Source: CBDCRK01 sp965220955
GTDB taxonomy: Bacteria; Desulfobacterota; Binatia; Bin18; CBDCRK01
DNA length: 64,000 nucleotides
Assembly (NCBI GenBank): GCA_965220955.1
Contig: CBDCRK010000035.1
Span: 191,443 to 255,442 of the forward strand
Reading direction: 5' to 3'
Part shown: positions 26,028-35,301 of the stretch, one piece after another
Position numbering within the stretch: the stretch's first letter is position 1
Layout of the letters: each line of letters begins with the position of its first letter
The notes under the pieces: model-generated
The model's input: only the letters and a program-made list of their open reading frames with translations
What the model was told of the DNA's origin: nothing
Database searches by the model: none
Translations under genes and position numbers: made by a program

Positions 26028-27284
26028 ATGACAGACTCCAAACAGATCCTTGAAGGCATTCGCATCCTTGATTTCACTCAATGGCTAGCCGGACCACAAG
26101 CTTCCCGGCTCATGGTTGACCTGGGGGCTGAAGTTATCAAGGTTGAGCTGCCTCCCAAAGGAGAACACAGCCGCAACATTCGTATTGTGCCCAAGGATGG
26201 TAAAGATGGCGCTACTCCCAGCTACTTCACCATGCATAATCGGGGAAAAAAAAGCTTATGTGTGGATATCAAGAGACCCGAGGGACAGGCGGTGATCAAA
26301 GACCTGATCAAGGTCTCAGATGTGCTGTTTGAGAATTTTACCCCAGGAATTATGTCCCACTATGGCCTGACTTATGACGTAGTTTCACAGGTTAACCCCC
26401 GCATCATTATGTGTTCGGTTTCGACCTATGGACAGAGCGGCCCCTATGCCCAGCGTATTGGCAACGACCTTGTAGCCCTGGCTGCCGGCGGGTTAATCCA
26501 TATGATGGGTGAACCGGACGGCTATCCGTCCTACCCGGCTTCGGCCATTGGCGACCACATGGGCGCGCTCAATGCCTTTGGTACTATTTGTGCCGCCCTG
26601 TTTCATCGCGAGCGCACCGGTGAGGGTCAGCATATTGACCTGGCCCTGGTCGATTGCACTTATAACTCGCATGATTGGGCCTTGGCCGCCTATAGCATTA
26701 CCGACGGTGAGGTGGACCCACAAAGGGGAGGAACCCAGCGCACCGGCGCCTTTCCCTACGGGTCCTTTAAGTCGAAGGACGGCTATATTGCCATTGGCCT
26801 GATCACCGAGGCCCATTGGGAGGCCCTGGTAAGAAGAATGGGGCGAGAGGAACTTCTTGTTTCGCCCGAGTTTAAGACCAACCGCTGGCGCATCCAGAAC
26901 CAGGATGCGCTTAAAGTGATTATTGAGGAGTGGTTACAGTCCCTTCCTAGTGATGAAGAGGCCATTCGTATTATGGCGGACGAACTGCGTTTGCCAGTGG
27001 CGCCAATCTTATCGGTTGGGCAGTTTGCTCGTAATCCTCATCTCAGCGCTCGCATGATTGAAAAGACTCCCGACCCTAATTATGGGGAACTCCTGCTTCT
27101 CAAGTCGCCGCACAAGTTTTCCAAGACTCCCCCGCGCATTCCTGGTCCGGCCTCGGCCTTAGGAGAGCATAATGAAGCGCTTCTCCGCTCCCTGTGCAGC
27201 TACTCAGAAGAAAAAATACAAACCCTACGGGAGAGCGGAGTTCTTATTGAGGCCAAACGTGCCAAAGCGTCAGCGAGTCAATGA
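26028..27284 (+). CDS. CaiB/BaiF-type family III CoA-transferase
   Basis: A 418-residue class III CoA-transferase that moves CoA between acids, e.g. from succinyl-CoA. LEGIRILDFTQWLAGPQASR at the N-terminus, LGAEVIKVELPPKGEHSRN, GKKSLCVDIKRPEG and GQHIDLALVDCTYN are typical; the Asp in LALVDC aligns with the catalytic aspartate of formyl-CoA transferase. The start has a GGGGGAAATC site. It sits inside the LLM/SDR operon and would activate a carboxylic acid substrate to a CoA thioester before oxidation by the SDR and acyl-CoA dehydrogenase enzymes. Exact acid unknown. Confidence 0.92.
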   Translation: MTDSKQILEGIRILDFTQWLAGPQASRLMVDLGAEVIKVELPPKGEHSRNIRIVPKDGKDGATPSYFTMHNRGKKSLCVDIKRPEGQAVIKDLIKVSDVLFENFTPGIMSHYGLTYDVVSQVNPRIIMCSVSTYGQSGPYAQRIGNDLVALAAGGLIHMMGEPDGYPSYPASAIGDHMGALNAFGTICAALFHRERTGEGQHIDLALVDCTYNSHDWALAAYSITDGEVDPQRGGTQRTGAFPYGSFKSKDGYIAIGLITEAHWEALVRRMGREELLVSPEFKTNRWRIQNQDALKVIIEEWLQSLPSDEEAIRIMADELRLPVAPILSVGQFARNPHLSARMIEKTPDPNYGELLLLKSPHKFSKTPPRIPGPASALGEHNEALLRSLCSYSEEKIQTLRESGVLIEAKRAKASASQ

Positions 27285-27338
27285 GTCAATGGAACAATGA
27301 ATCATTGAAAAAATCGGAAAATGTATAGGGGGTGAATT

Positions 27339-28127
27339 ATGCAGCTCCAAGGACAGGTAGCCCTGGTCACTGGCAGTGGGCGGGGGATTGGTAAGGCTAT
27401 TGCTCTACGCTTTGCCCGGGAAGGGGCAGATATTGCGGTGGTGGATCTTAACGGAGAGTGGGCAGAGTCTACAAGCGAGGAGATCAAAGCGTTGGGTCGG
27501 AAGGTCTTTATCAAGACCGTGGATGTTAGCGACTATGATCAGGTACAGACGGTAGTGCAGGAAGCGGTGGCCGCGCTTGGTAAATTGGATATTCTGGTTA
27601 ACAACGCTGGCATTGGCAAGGCCCAACGGTTTCTAGAAATCACCAAGGAGAACTGGGAGCGCCACCTCCATATCCATCTCTTTGGGACTTTCTACTGCGC
27701 ACAGGCCGCTGGTAAAGAAATGGCTAAGCAGAATTATGGCCGTATTGTGAATATTGCTTCGGTTGCCGGGCTGATGGGACCGATTGATCTTGCTCCTTAC
27801 GGCACAGCAAAAGCCGGAATTATTGGTCTTACCCGGGCGGCGGCTCTGGACTTGGCCGATTATGGGATTACCGTGAATGCTATTGCTCCAGGTCCGATTG
27901 ATACCGACCTACTGCGTACCTGGCCTGAAGACGCCCTGCGTGAACGGGCACAGCATCTGCCCATTGCTCGCTTGGGAAAGGTCGAAGAAATTGCCCATGC
28001 CGCCCTTTTTCTGGCTTCTCCGGACTCGGGCTTTATTAACGGTACGGTTTTGGCAGTCGATGGCGGCTCGGTGGCTGCCGGTGCCTACATGGTGGAAAAA
28101 TACCGGCGACGAAAGGCTGCTTTGTGA
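27339..28127 (+). CDS. SDR-family oxidoreductase
   Basis: A 262-residue SDR starting MQLQGQVALVTGSGRGIGKA: the glycine motif TGSGRGIG, NNAGIG near 90, catalytic Ser (IASVAG) near 140 and the Tyr-Lys pair in APYGTAKAGIIGLT near 155-160. Here Y is followed by GTAK rather than the more common xASK, still YxxxK. The segment VDLNGEWAE suggests NAD preference. It is 54 bases downstream of the CaiB gene and ends the first part of the operon; the palindromic element at 28220 follows. Probable hydroxyacyl or alcohol dehydrogenase. Confidence 0.9.
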   Translation: MQLQGQVALVTGSGRGIGKAIALRFAREGADIAVVDLNGEWAESTSEEIKALGRKVFIKTVDVSDYDQVQTVVQEAVAALGKLDILVNNAGIGKAQRFLEITKENWERHLHIHLFGTFYCAQAAGKEMAKQNYGRIVNIASVAGLMGPIDLAPYGTAKAGIIGLTRAAALDLADYGITVNAIAPGPIDTDLLRTWPEDALRERAQHLPIARLGKVEEIAHAALFLASPDSGFINGTVLAVDGGSVAAGAYMVEKYRRRKAAL

Positions 28128-28540
28128 TCGGTGTGCCGGAGCCGAGGGCCGAATTTTCTTCTCCTCTCGGGGGAGATCACAAGGGTAAGTTTTTGGTTAG
28201 GGGCTCGAATGGCTTTTTGCTGGATTCCCGCGGGGCGGCCCCCGCTTTCGCGGGAATGACACGCTGTCGCAGAGACTCGTGCGGTCTATTACTGTCATGC
28301 CCGCGCAGGCGGGCATCCAGATCTTTGTCTTGAGGACCTGCTGGGCGAAGGACCTAGAAGACCTGCTTTTCTCTTCAGCCCCGTGTTACAAGGACCGTCC
28401 CTACCGGATGGTAGATCGATCACGGATGCGGGGTGATTGATGATGGGTTCGGATTAGTAGTATAGAGCAAACGTTCAAACGTTCCCCAGTTTTTGGGAAT
28501 GAGGACAAGTGAGCAGGACTGGATTAAGGAGGGTGCTTCT
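28128..28540. other. Intergenic, palindromic repeats only
   Basis: The 413-base gap between the SDR and the next LLM gene carries the composite repeat at 28220-28320 and no coding sequence I can support. Short open frames here are just the repeats being read through. Confidence 0.6.
28220..28320. repeat. Composite inverted palindromic element
   Basis: The left unit (28220-28260) starts CTGGATTCCCGC and ends GCGGGAATGAC; the right unit (28294-28320) starts GTCATGCCCGCG and ends GCGGGCATCCAG. Both are hairpins of a common dispersed bacterial element, in opposite orientation, so the whole starts CTGGAT and ends ATCCAG like a miniature mobile element. Confidence 0.65.
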
Positions 28541-29560
28541 ATGGACTTTGGTCTACTCTTTCCCTTTCGTAACCCGCCACAGTGGCGGCGGCCTTTTCCT
28601 CAATTTTATGCCGAGCAACTCGACCAGATGCGCCGGGCTGAGGATCTGGGTTATGATACCATCTGGCTTACTGAGCATCATTTTGCCGAGGATGGCTATT
28701 CGCCTTCGCTTTTGCCCATTGCCGGGGCAGTAGCTGCTATGACCAGCCGGGTTCGCATTGGCACTTTTCTTCTTCTGCTTCCTTTGCACAATGCTGTGCG
28801 GGTGGCTGAGGATGCGGCCACGGTCGATGTGATTTGCAATGGCCGCTTTGATATGGGGCTGGGACAGGGCTACAGCCCGTCGGAGTTTGAGGGCTATGGC
28901 ATCGCCCGTAGTGAGCGAGCCTCGCGTTTAGAGGAGGGCGTCGAGGTCATGCGTGGGATATGGACCCAAGACCCCTTCTCATACGAGGGCAAATACTACC
29001 ATCTCAAGAATGTGAGCCTCATGCCCAAGGCGGCGCAGACCCCCCACCCCCCCTTGTGGATTGGAGCTCGGGGCAAGAAGGCCATTGAACGGGCGGCGCG
29101 ACTAGGCTGTCACTTCCTGGGAACAGGGGAGGCGACCTCGCAAGAAACATACGATAATGCGCTGCGCCAACATGGCCGAGAACCCAAGGATTATTACGCC
29201 GCGCAGCTGCACTGGACGTATGTGGCGCCGACTCATGACCAGGCCTGGGACGATGTGGAGGAACACCTCCACTATATGCTGGGCTGGTACGGCCGCTGGC
29301 TGGCCGAGGCTAAGGACTTTAAGGGCGATGAGGGGTTTAGCCAGCTGCCGCCTGCATCCGAATTGCGCCGTATGGGTCGCATGATCGGGGCTCCGATGAT
29401 CGGTACCCCGGAGGAAGTCAGAGGCGAGATCGAACGATCCTGCAAAGAAATACGTACCACCCATCTGGTTTCGGGCATGCACCTGCCGGGTTTAGACCCA
29501 CAAAAGAGTCTGCGCTCGATGGAGCTATTTGCCAAAGAGGTGATGCCACATTTTCGCTAA
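28541..29560 (+). CDS. LLM-class flavin-dependent monooxygenase
   Basis: A 339-residue luciferase-like monooxygenase; MDFGLLFPFRNPPQWRRPFP, LDQMRRAEDLGYDTIWLTEH, TSRVRIGTFLLLLPL and IGARGKKAIERAARLG match the LLM at 24218 closely, so the two are duplicates or subunits with related substrates. GTPEEVRGEIERSCKEIR is the C-terminal loop. The start at 28541 is fixed by AAGGAGGGTGCTTCT; an upstream ATG has no ribosome site. It is followed 58 bases later by an MmgE/PrpD gene. Likely an FMN-dependent hydroxylase or Baeyer-Villiger-type enzyme; the flavin reductase partner is not in the window. Confidence 0.9.
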   Translation: MDFGLLFPFRNPPQWRRPFPQFYAEQLDQMRRAEDLGYDTIWLTEHHFAEDGYSPSLLPIAGAVAAMTSRVRIGTFLLLLPLHNAVRVAEDAATVDVICNGRFDMGLGQGYSPSEFEGYGIARSERASRLEEGVEVMRGIWTQDPFSYEGKYYHLKNVSLMPKAAQTPHPPLWIGARGKKAIERAARLGCHFLGTGEATSQETYDNALRQHGREPKDYYAAQLHWTYVAPTHDQAWDDVEEHLHYMLGWYGRWLAEAKDFKGDEGFSQLPPASELRRMGRMIGAPMIGTPEEVRGEIERSCKEIRTTHLVSGMHLPGLDPQKSLRSMELFAKEVMPHFR

Positions 29561-29618
29561 TGAGGGATAAAGTAGGTTAAACGGCCCTTTTCCGGGCCGG
29601 GAGAGAGGTAGACTGGTT

Positions 29619-30992
29619 ATGGAAATTCCCCTCACCAGGCATTTAGCCTCGTTCTGCCACGGTCTGCGCTACGAAACCTTGCCTCCAGAGGTGGTCGAGC
29701 GGACTAAGTATTTTTTTCTTGATTACCTGGGAGTGGCCGTGCGTGGGTCGCTGTCCGATTCGAGCCAGCCGCTCTACCGTATGGCTGCCGGCCTATCTGG
29801 CACGGGAGCAAGTACAGTCCTTGGCCATAAGGAAAAGGCTGGAGTTCCCTATGCTGCCTTGCTCAATGGCACCGCCGCACACAGCCTGGAGCTGGACGAT
29901 ACTCATCAGGGCGGGTCAATCCACCTCGGAGTGTCAGTTTTCTCTGCAGCCCTGGCTGTGGCTGAGCAAAGGGGGGCTAGCGGTAAGGATTTTATTGCGG
30001 CAGCCGTGGCTGGCTTTGAGGTAGCCGCACGTTTGGCTATGGCTCTTAGGCCCAAGGAGCACTACAGCCGTGGGTTCCATCCTACTGCTACGTGTGGGGC
30101 CTTTGGGGCTGCGGTCAGCGCAGCCAGGTTGCTTGGTCTGAAAGAAGACCAACTGATCTCGGCCCTCGGCATTGCCGGTAGCCAGGCCGCCGGCTCAATG
30201 GAATTTCTCACGGATGGTGCCTGGACTAAGCGACTGCATCCGGGTTGGGCTGCTTTCAGTGGCATTCATGCTGCGCTCCTGGCGCAAGAAGGTTTTATTG
30301 GACCGGCAACGATTGTGGAAGGAGGCAATGGGTTTCTCAATTCCTACTCCTCGCGTCCTGACCCTGGCCATATCACTGACGGTCTGGGCACGGACTTCCA
30401 GATCTTGCAGACCGCAGTGAAACCCCATGCCTGTTGCCGCTACACTCAGGCGCCGATTGATGCTGTACTGGCACTGATCAAAGAGCATAACCTCCATCCG
30501 CAGGATGTTGAGCAGGCAACCATTGGTATGCTGGAGACCGGGATCCCGGTCATCTGTGAGCCGGCCGAGCGGAAATATCATCCAGTGAACGTAGTGGATG
30601 CGCAGTTCAGTTTGCCTTTTGGCATAGCCGTAGCGTTGGTAAGACGTCGCGCTGGTCTGGAAGAGTTCACGTCGGCAATGCTCCGAGACCCCGTGGTGTT
30701 GGAACTAATGCCAAGGGTAGGGTATGCGCGTGATCCAGAGCTAGAGAAAAACTATCCTAGAGAGTGGCCAGCCTGGGCTCGGCTCACTCTGAGGGAGGAT
30801 CGTCAGGTCTATGCTCAAGTGCGTTTCCCTAAAGGAGACCCAGAAAACCCTCTTTCCTGGGACGAACTGGCTGAGAAGTACTGGGCTCTGGCCGGAGCAG
30901 TGTGGGAAGGTGAAAAGCTGAACCTGGTGCAGGGTAGGGTTCAAGATTTAGAGAACGAGAATAACCTGAGGGACTTTACCACCTTATTGTAA
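29619..30992 (+). CDS. MmgE/PrpD family protein
   Basis: A 457-residue member of the 2-methylcitrate dehydratase/iminodisuccinate-epimerase-like superfamily. HSLELDDTHQGGSIHLGVSV near residue 90 holds the conserved Asp/His residues, and GFHPTATCGAFGAAVSAARL near 150 and MEFLTDGAWTKRLHPGWAAF near 190-205 are signature segments. Members dehydrate tricarballylic-type acids or decarboxylate cis-aconitate; many in catabolic clusters have unknown substrates. It is in line with the LLM gene upstream. No signal peptide. I infer a dehydratase or isomerase role in the same pathway as the CoA-transferases. Confidence 0.88.
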   Translation: MEIPLTRHLASFCHGLRYETLPPEVVERTKYFFLDYLGVAVRGSLSDSSQPLYRMAAGLSGTGASTVLGHKEKAGVPYAALLNGTAAHSLELDDTHQGGSIHLGVSVFSAALAVAEQRGASGKDFIAAAVAGFEVAARLAMALRPKEHYSRGFHPTATCGAFGAAVSAARLLGLKEDQLISALGIAGSQAAGSMEFLTDGAWTKRLHPGWAAFSGIHAALLAQEGFIGPATIVEGGNGFLNSYSSRPDPGHITDGLGTDFQILQTAVKPHACCRYTQAPIDAVLALIKEHNLHPQDVEQATIGMLETGIPVICEPAERKYHPVNVVDAQFSLPFGIAVALVRRRAGLEEFTSAMLRDPVVLELMPRVGYARDPELEKNYPREWPAWARLTLREDRQVYAQVRFPKGDPENPLSWDELAEKYWALAGAVWEGEKLNLVQGRVQDLENENNLRDFTTLL

Positions 30993-31051
30993 ATGGTAAG
31001 AACTTGCAGTCCCATCTCTGCTTCTTGACATCCTGATAAGGAGACCAAGTA

Positions 31052-31498
31052 TCACTCTCTTGTTAAGGGCTCAAAGCGCATCTGACCCCCTTGTCGGACC
31101 ACTTTTCGTTTGTCCTCAGGCATGAGCACTTCTTCGTTCTCGCTCCGCGTCCCGATGTCCAGGTAAATGCAATCCGTGTCTGTCTCGTTGACCAGGCAGT
31201 GGGGCTCTCCTCCTGGCAGAAGAGAGATGGCATCCCCAGCCTGCACTTCGTACCGCTCGCTTCCCAAACGTAGAGTTATATTTCCGGAGAGCACATAGAC
31301 AAATTCCTCCTCCTGGGTGTGGAAGTGCAGGGGAGCGGAACGGTGACCGGGCTGCAGAACGCAGTAATTCACCCCAAATTGTTTGCTGCCAGTGGCCACT
31401 CCCAGTTGACGCCACAAACGAAAGGTCTCTCCCTCAAAGGTTCTAGCTTCTAACGGCAGCTCGTTGATGTTTTTGATACTTGTTGGTCGCGTACTCAC
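31052..31498 (-). CDS. Cupin-domain protein
   Basis: A 148-residue single-domain cupin. Motif 1 is HFHTQEEEFVYVLSG (two His and a Glu as metal ligands) near residue 60, and motif 2 GDAISLLPGGEPHCLVN supplies the last His. Small cupins of this type bind Fe, Mn or Ni and act as isomerases, dioxygenases or ligand sensors; the sequence gives no more. It follows the ADP-ribosylglycohydrolase gene by 5 bases on the minus strand, so the two are probably cotranscribed. Confidence 0.85.
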   Translation of the reverse strand: MSTRPTSIKNINELPLEARTFEGETFRLWRQLGVATGSKQFGVNYCVLQPGHRSAPLHFHTQEEEFVYVLSGNITLRLGSERYEVQAGDAISLLPGGEPHCLVNETDTDCIYLDIGTRSENEEVLMPEDKRKVVRQGGQMRFEPLTRE

Positions 31499-31503
31499 AA
31501 CTT

Positions 31504-32679
31504 TTACTCCTTATGTCCTGCTTCCTCAGTCTGGCGAAGCCGCGAAAAGATCTGGATACGCTGGCTAAGATCGATACGGAAGCGCTCTGCCAGACATGTC
31601 TTTACAACATCAAGCTCAGTGCTAAAGTCCGCCCCTGAGGTTGAGACAGCATATAATCTGCTTGCCCCGTACCAGGCGCCCATAAGGGTTCCTAAAAACG
31701 AAGCCGTTGTATCCGTGTCACCAAAGCTATAGGCGATTGTCCGTAAGGCAGCCGCAGGATCGTTGTTTACATATCCAATGGTGGCGACTATATGGGACAG
31801 AGCCCGATACGGGTCGTGTAGCCCACCTAAGAACGGTTGGTCCATGAAGGGGGGGTGTGGCGGATCAAGAACGCGCTGTTTAAAAACGTTATTAAAGGTT
31901 CTTTCTGTCTCTGCCTGTAAAGTCGTTCCCAGTTCCTCCATGGTGTTCAACAGGGCGCGTAAGATGGGCACATCTTGCTGCCGCAAAAGGGAGCCATGGT
32001 GATCGAGATCCTCAAGTACAGCTCGCGAACGGCGAAAGAACCAGACGGCAAAAGAGTCAGAATCAGGGCTTTCGTTTACAGCAAGTGATACCAAGGTTGC
32101 AAGGAATGCCGTGACGGCTTTGGCATAGCCTTGGTCTAGGCGTGCCTGGCGTTCGTAGAACATAAAGGTTTCAACCGGTGTTGCCCCATGGTGAACGGCG
32201 GCCATTTCCAGATACAGAAAGAGGCCAAAGACAACTGGCACTTGCGGATGGAAAAAGGCTTCACTGCGGCTTTCTTTTTCAGCTTGGAACATCTGTAACC
32301 ATGCGCCTAACTGCTGCTTGCATGGTGCCGCGTACCATTCCGGGTACAGGGGTTGGTTTTGCAACTCTGCCATGAAGTCACAAAAAGAGGCTTCGTCGAA
32401 GGTCCGCTCTCCATTGGCAATCATCTCCAGCCAAGGATGAAGGATACATAAGCGATAGCCCGTATCATCTGTTGGCATGCCAACTTGCTGGGCAAAGACA
32501 ATACTCGGCATCCAGGTTCCCCAGGGTTCCCCTTTCTCCGGCATAGGACGCGCTGGCAATGTTCTGGGAAACGGCTCTGGTGCGACCGCTTCCTGGCCTT
32601 CATGTTCCGCGCCGAGCGCATCACCATATGCGCCCAGCAAGAGCATTCCTCTTATTTTGTCTGCAAAAGTATCCGGCAT
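31504..32679 (-). CDS. ADP-ribosylglycohydrolase-family protein
   Basis: This 391-residue protein opens with KIRGMLLLGAYGDALGAEHE, the N-terminal signature of the DraG/ARH family, carries PTDDTGYRL (first metal-binding Asp pair) near residue 80 and FGDTDTTASFLGTLMGAWYG (second Asp set, binuclear Mg) near 330-350. Such enzymes remove ADP-ribose from proteins or small molecules, or hydrolyse related N-glycosides. ATG 32679 is chosen as it starts just before the homology; an upstream Met at 32712 is possible. No strong ribosome site is visible. It is cotranscribed with a cupin gene. No ADP-ribosyltransferase is nearby, so metabolic use cannot be excluded. Confidence 0.85.
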   Translation of the reverse strand: MPDTFADKIRGMLLLGAYGDALGAEHEGQEAVAPEPFPRTLPARPMPEKGEPWGTWMPSIVFAQQVGMPTDDTGYRLCILHPWLEMIANGERTFDEASFCDFMAELQNQPLYPEWYAAPCKQQLGAWLQMFQAEKESRSEAFFHPQVPVVFGLFLYLEMAAVHHGATPVETFMFYERQARLDQGYAKAVTAFLATLVSLAVNESPDSDSFAVWFFRRSRAVLEDLDHHGSLLRQQDVPILRALLNTMEELGTTLQAETERTFNNVFKQRVLDPPHPPFMDQPFLGGLHDPYRALSHIVATIGYVNNDPAAALRTIAYSFGDTDTTASFLGTLMGAWYGASRLYAVSTSGADFSTELDVVKTCLAERFRIDLSQRIQIFSRLRQTEEAGHKE

Positions 32680-32832
32680 AGTGTTTTGCCTATAGGTGAA
32701 AATGCTCAGCAATACAAGAGATCAGAGCCCTCCGCCCTCCATAGTCGAGACCGATACCAATCGCAGACTCAACATGATAAAGTCTGACAATATTAACAAA
32801 GAAGTAAGCGAAGCGTCTGGCGCGCCCTTAAG

Positions 32833-33087
32833 TTGAAGCCTCAGCGTACAGTGGAATTCATGCTTGCTGACGGAACCCCCATCACGCGGCACGTTTCTGA
32901 AGGCCGCTTCACCATAGCAGGGCAAAATGCCACATCTCCTGTGGTACCCGGAGCACCAGAAGATGCTCCACTACCGGGCGTCGTCACTCTGGAGACGGTT
33001 GGCTTGATGATCAATCCACTCAGTCGTGAACTATTGCCCATGCGTCTGATGCTTGCGCAGCTGGGCTCTTGCCGGTTGGCTGGATGA
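32833..33087 (+). pseudogene. C-terminal fragment of a retropepsin-like (clan AA) aspartic protease
   Basis: The frame reads QRTVEFMLADGTPITRHVSE, then GVVTLETVGLMINPLSRELL, the end of short clan AA aspartic protease-like proteins found in bacteria. The N-terminal third, which carries the catalytic D-T/S-G, is missing, and the only available start is a TTG without ribosome site. A palindromic element follows at 33102. Confidence 0.6.
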
Positions 33088-33101
33088 ACTGAGAATTGTA
33101 G

Positions 33102-33128
33102 CCTGGATGCTGCGAAGCGCAATCCAGG
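33102..33128. repeat. REP-like hairpin
   Basis: CCTGGAT (33102-33108) pairs with ATCCAGG (33122-33128) around GCTGCGAAGCGCA. The form is that of a common REP sequence; it lies in the gap before the acyl-CoA dehydrogenase gene. Confidence 0.6.
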
Positions 33129-33265
33129 AATTGCTGCTGTTAACAAATAGACGTCAAGCGCAAAGCGTATCAGACACTCTGAGTGTTTCTGGACATTGTA
33201 AGGAGATTTTGCTTTAAGAACAGTACCGGCGTGAGTTATTTGTAGGAGAGGAGAGTTTCTATACT

Positions 33266-34414
33266 ATGGATTATGAACTTAGCGAAGAACAGCAGATGCT
33301 CAGAGACCTCTGCCGGGACTTTGCCCGACGGGAAATTGCCCCCTACGCGGATGAATGGTTTGACGCGGCCTATTTCCCCGTCGAAGTCTTTCGCAAAATG
33401 GCCGAGCTTAAACTTATGGGTCTTCTTATTCCCGAGGAATATGGTGGCAGCGGTGCCGGCACCGTAGCCATGGTGGCGGCGCTGGAAGAGCTGGGCAAGG
33501 TCGACCAGTCTATAGCTACCGCTCTCCAGGCCCACCTTACTATTGGTTCCCTGCCTTTTCTTCACTTTGGTACCCACGAGCAGAAGGTAAAATGGCTGAC
33601 TCCTCTGGCTCAAGGTGAACACCTTGGCGCCTTTGGCTTGACCGAACCCCAGGCCGGATCGGATGCGGCCAATATCCAGACTACCTCCTACCTGGATGGT
33701 GATGACTGGGTTATCAATGGTACCAAGTGCTTTATCAGCAATGCTGGCACCGAAATGAGCTATGGACTTGTAGCTCTGACAACTAATGGGAAGACAGACA
33801 ATGGCAAGAAGCGCTATAGCGCCATTATTATTCCTAGGGACACTCCGGGATACACCATGGGTCAGCCTTATAAAAAGATTGGCTGGCACATGGTAGACAC
33901 ACGGGAGCAGGTCTTTGACAATGCGCGGGTGCCGCGGGAGAATCTTTTGGGTGAAGAAGGGTCGGGATTTCGCGCGTTCATGAAGACCTTGGAGTGTGGT
34001 CGTATCTCGGTGGCAACCTTGGGGTTATCGTTAGCCGAGGCCTGTTTGGAGTTGTCATTAAAGTATGCACTGGAACGCAAGACCTTTGGCAAACCTCTGG
34101 CCTCACATCAGGCGATTCAGTTTAAGTTGGCGGACATGGCCACCCAGGCCGAGATGGCTAAGCTCATGGTCTACCGCGCTGCCTGGCTACGCGATCAGGA
34201 CCGGCCCTATGCCAAGGAGGCGGCCATGGCCAAGCTGGCTTCTTCCGAGATTGCGGTTCGGACCGCTGAGGAGGCAGTACAAATCCATGGTGGCTATGGT
34301 TATACTCGTGAGTTTCCCGTGTCGCGCTTTTATTTGGATTCCAAGATACTGACCATTGGCGAGGGAACAAGCGAGGTGCAGCGGATGGTCATTGCCCGGC
34401 AACTGGGCTGCTAA
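33266..34414 (+). CDS. acd: Acyl-CoA dehydrogenase
   Basis: A complete 382-residue acyl-CoA dehydrogenase. MDYELSEEQQMLRDLCRDFA starts the helical domain, FGLTEPQAGSDAANIQTTS (about 125) is the substrate/FAD signature, KCFISNAGTEMSYG follows, and the C-terminal domain has ERKTFGKPLASHQAIQFKLA and QIHGGYGYTREFPVSRFYLD, with Glu of LTIGEGTSEVQRMVIARQL as the catalytic base position (about 365). FAD cofactor, electrons to ETF. It is followed on the same strand by SDR, CoA-transferase and LLM genes, so an acyl-CoA beta-oxidation step is likely. Confidence 0.93.
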   Translation: MDYELSEEQQMLRDLCRDFARREIAPYADEWFDAAYFPVEVFRKMAELKLMGLLIPEEYGGSGAGTVAMVAALEELGKVDQSIATALQAHLTIGSLPFLHFGTHEQKVKWLTPLAQGEHLGAFGLTEPQAGSDAANIQTTSYLDGDDWVINGTKCFISNAGTEMSYGLVALTTNGKTDNGKKRYSAIIIPRDTPGYTMGQPYKKIGWHMVDTREQVFDNARVPRENLLGEEGSGFRAFMKTLECGRISVATLGLSLAEACLELSLKYALERKTFGKPLASHQAIQFKLADMATQAEMAKLMVYRAAWLRDQDRPYAKEAAMAKLASSEIAVRTAEEAVQIHGGYGYTREFPVSRFYLDSKILTIGEGTSEVQRMVIARQLGC

Positions 34415-34498
34415 AGCAGAGTGAAGAGTTAAAAGTTGAAGGACCAAAAAGTTTATTAATTCTTCACTATTTATTCTTAACTTCTTGAGGGGTATGGT

Positions 34499-35266
34499 GT
34501 GACATCTTCAATCTTCGATCTTACAGATAAAACCGTGGTCATTACTGGTGGCAGCAAAGGGCTAGGAGAACAGATGGCCTATGCATTGGCTGAGGCTGGG
34601 GCTGATATTGCCTTGGTAAGCCGCACACTGTCAGACCTGGAGAAAGTGGCAGCAGATGTCCACCAGGCTACAAGCCGGCGGGCTATTGCGGTTGCTGCTG
34701 ATGTAACCCAAGAGGCATCAGTTGAGAAGATGACCCGTCGGATCATGGCCGAATTTGGCCAGATTGACATTTTAGTAAACAACGCCGGCATGGGTGGGAC
34801 CACACCAGTTCTGGACCTCAAAGAGGATGAGTGGGACCGCTACATGAACTTAAACCTCAAGGGACCAGTGCTCTGTGCCAAGCACATCGGCGCGGAGATG
34901 GTCAAGAGAAAGACGGGCAATATTATCAATGTTTCTTCGGTCTTTTCTCGTATTGTTGCCCGCTACATGGGAGCCTATGCGGCTTCTAAAACCGCGCTTG
35001 TTTCTTTTACCCGCACTCTGGCCCTTGAGTGGATACGGTACAACATCCGGGTCAATGCTCTTTGTCCTGGCTATTTTGTGACGCCCATGAATGAAGACTT
35101 TTGGCAGACTAAAGGAGGGCAGGGATTGATTGAACGGCTGCCCATGCAGCGAATCGGCAATCCCCAGGAAATCAGAGGCGCGATTGTTTTCCTTGCTTCA
35201 GAGGCCACAAGCTATATGACGGGATCAATTCTCTATGTTGACGGAGGGCATGCCCTAGTCGGCTAG
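34499..35266 (+). CDS. SDR-family oxidoreductase
   Basis: A 255-residue SDR resembling gluconate 5-dehydrogenase/3-oxoacyl-ACP-reductase types. TGGSKGLG (Rossmann), NNAGMGG near 92, catalytic Ser (VSSVFS) and YAASK near 160 are present. The VSRTLSDLEKV segment, with Arg after the second strand, favours NADP. The start is GTG 34499, after TTGAGGGGTATG; no ATG in this frame fits the homology. It lies between the acyl-CoA dehydrogenase and the CoA-transferase genes. Confidence 0.88.
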   Translation: MTSSIFDLTDKTVVITGGSKGLGEQMAYALAEAGADIALVSRTLSDLEKVAADVHQATSRRAIAVAADVTQEASVEKMTRRIMAEFGQIDILVNNAGMGGTTPVLDLKEDEWDRYMNLNLKGPVLCAKHIGAEMVKRKTGNIINVSSVFSRIVARYMGAYAASKTALVSFTRTLALEWIRYNIRVNALCPGYFVTPMNEDFWQTKGGQGLIERLPMQRIGNPQEIRGAIVFLASEATSYMTGSILYVDGGHALVG

Positions 35267-35301
35267 AGAAATGGCTGGGTAGAGAAAATTGGAGGGTATC
35301 T

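Noticed and set aside
34420..34468. AGTGAAGA...TCTTCACT inverted repeat before the SDR gene at 34499
   Set aside because: Arms of 8 bases separated by 33 AT-rich bases are likely to arise by chance.
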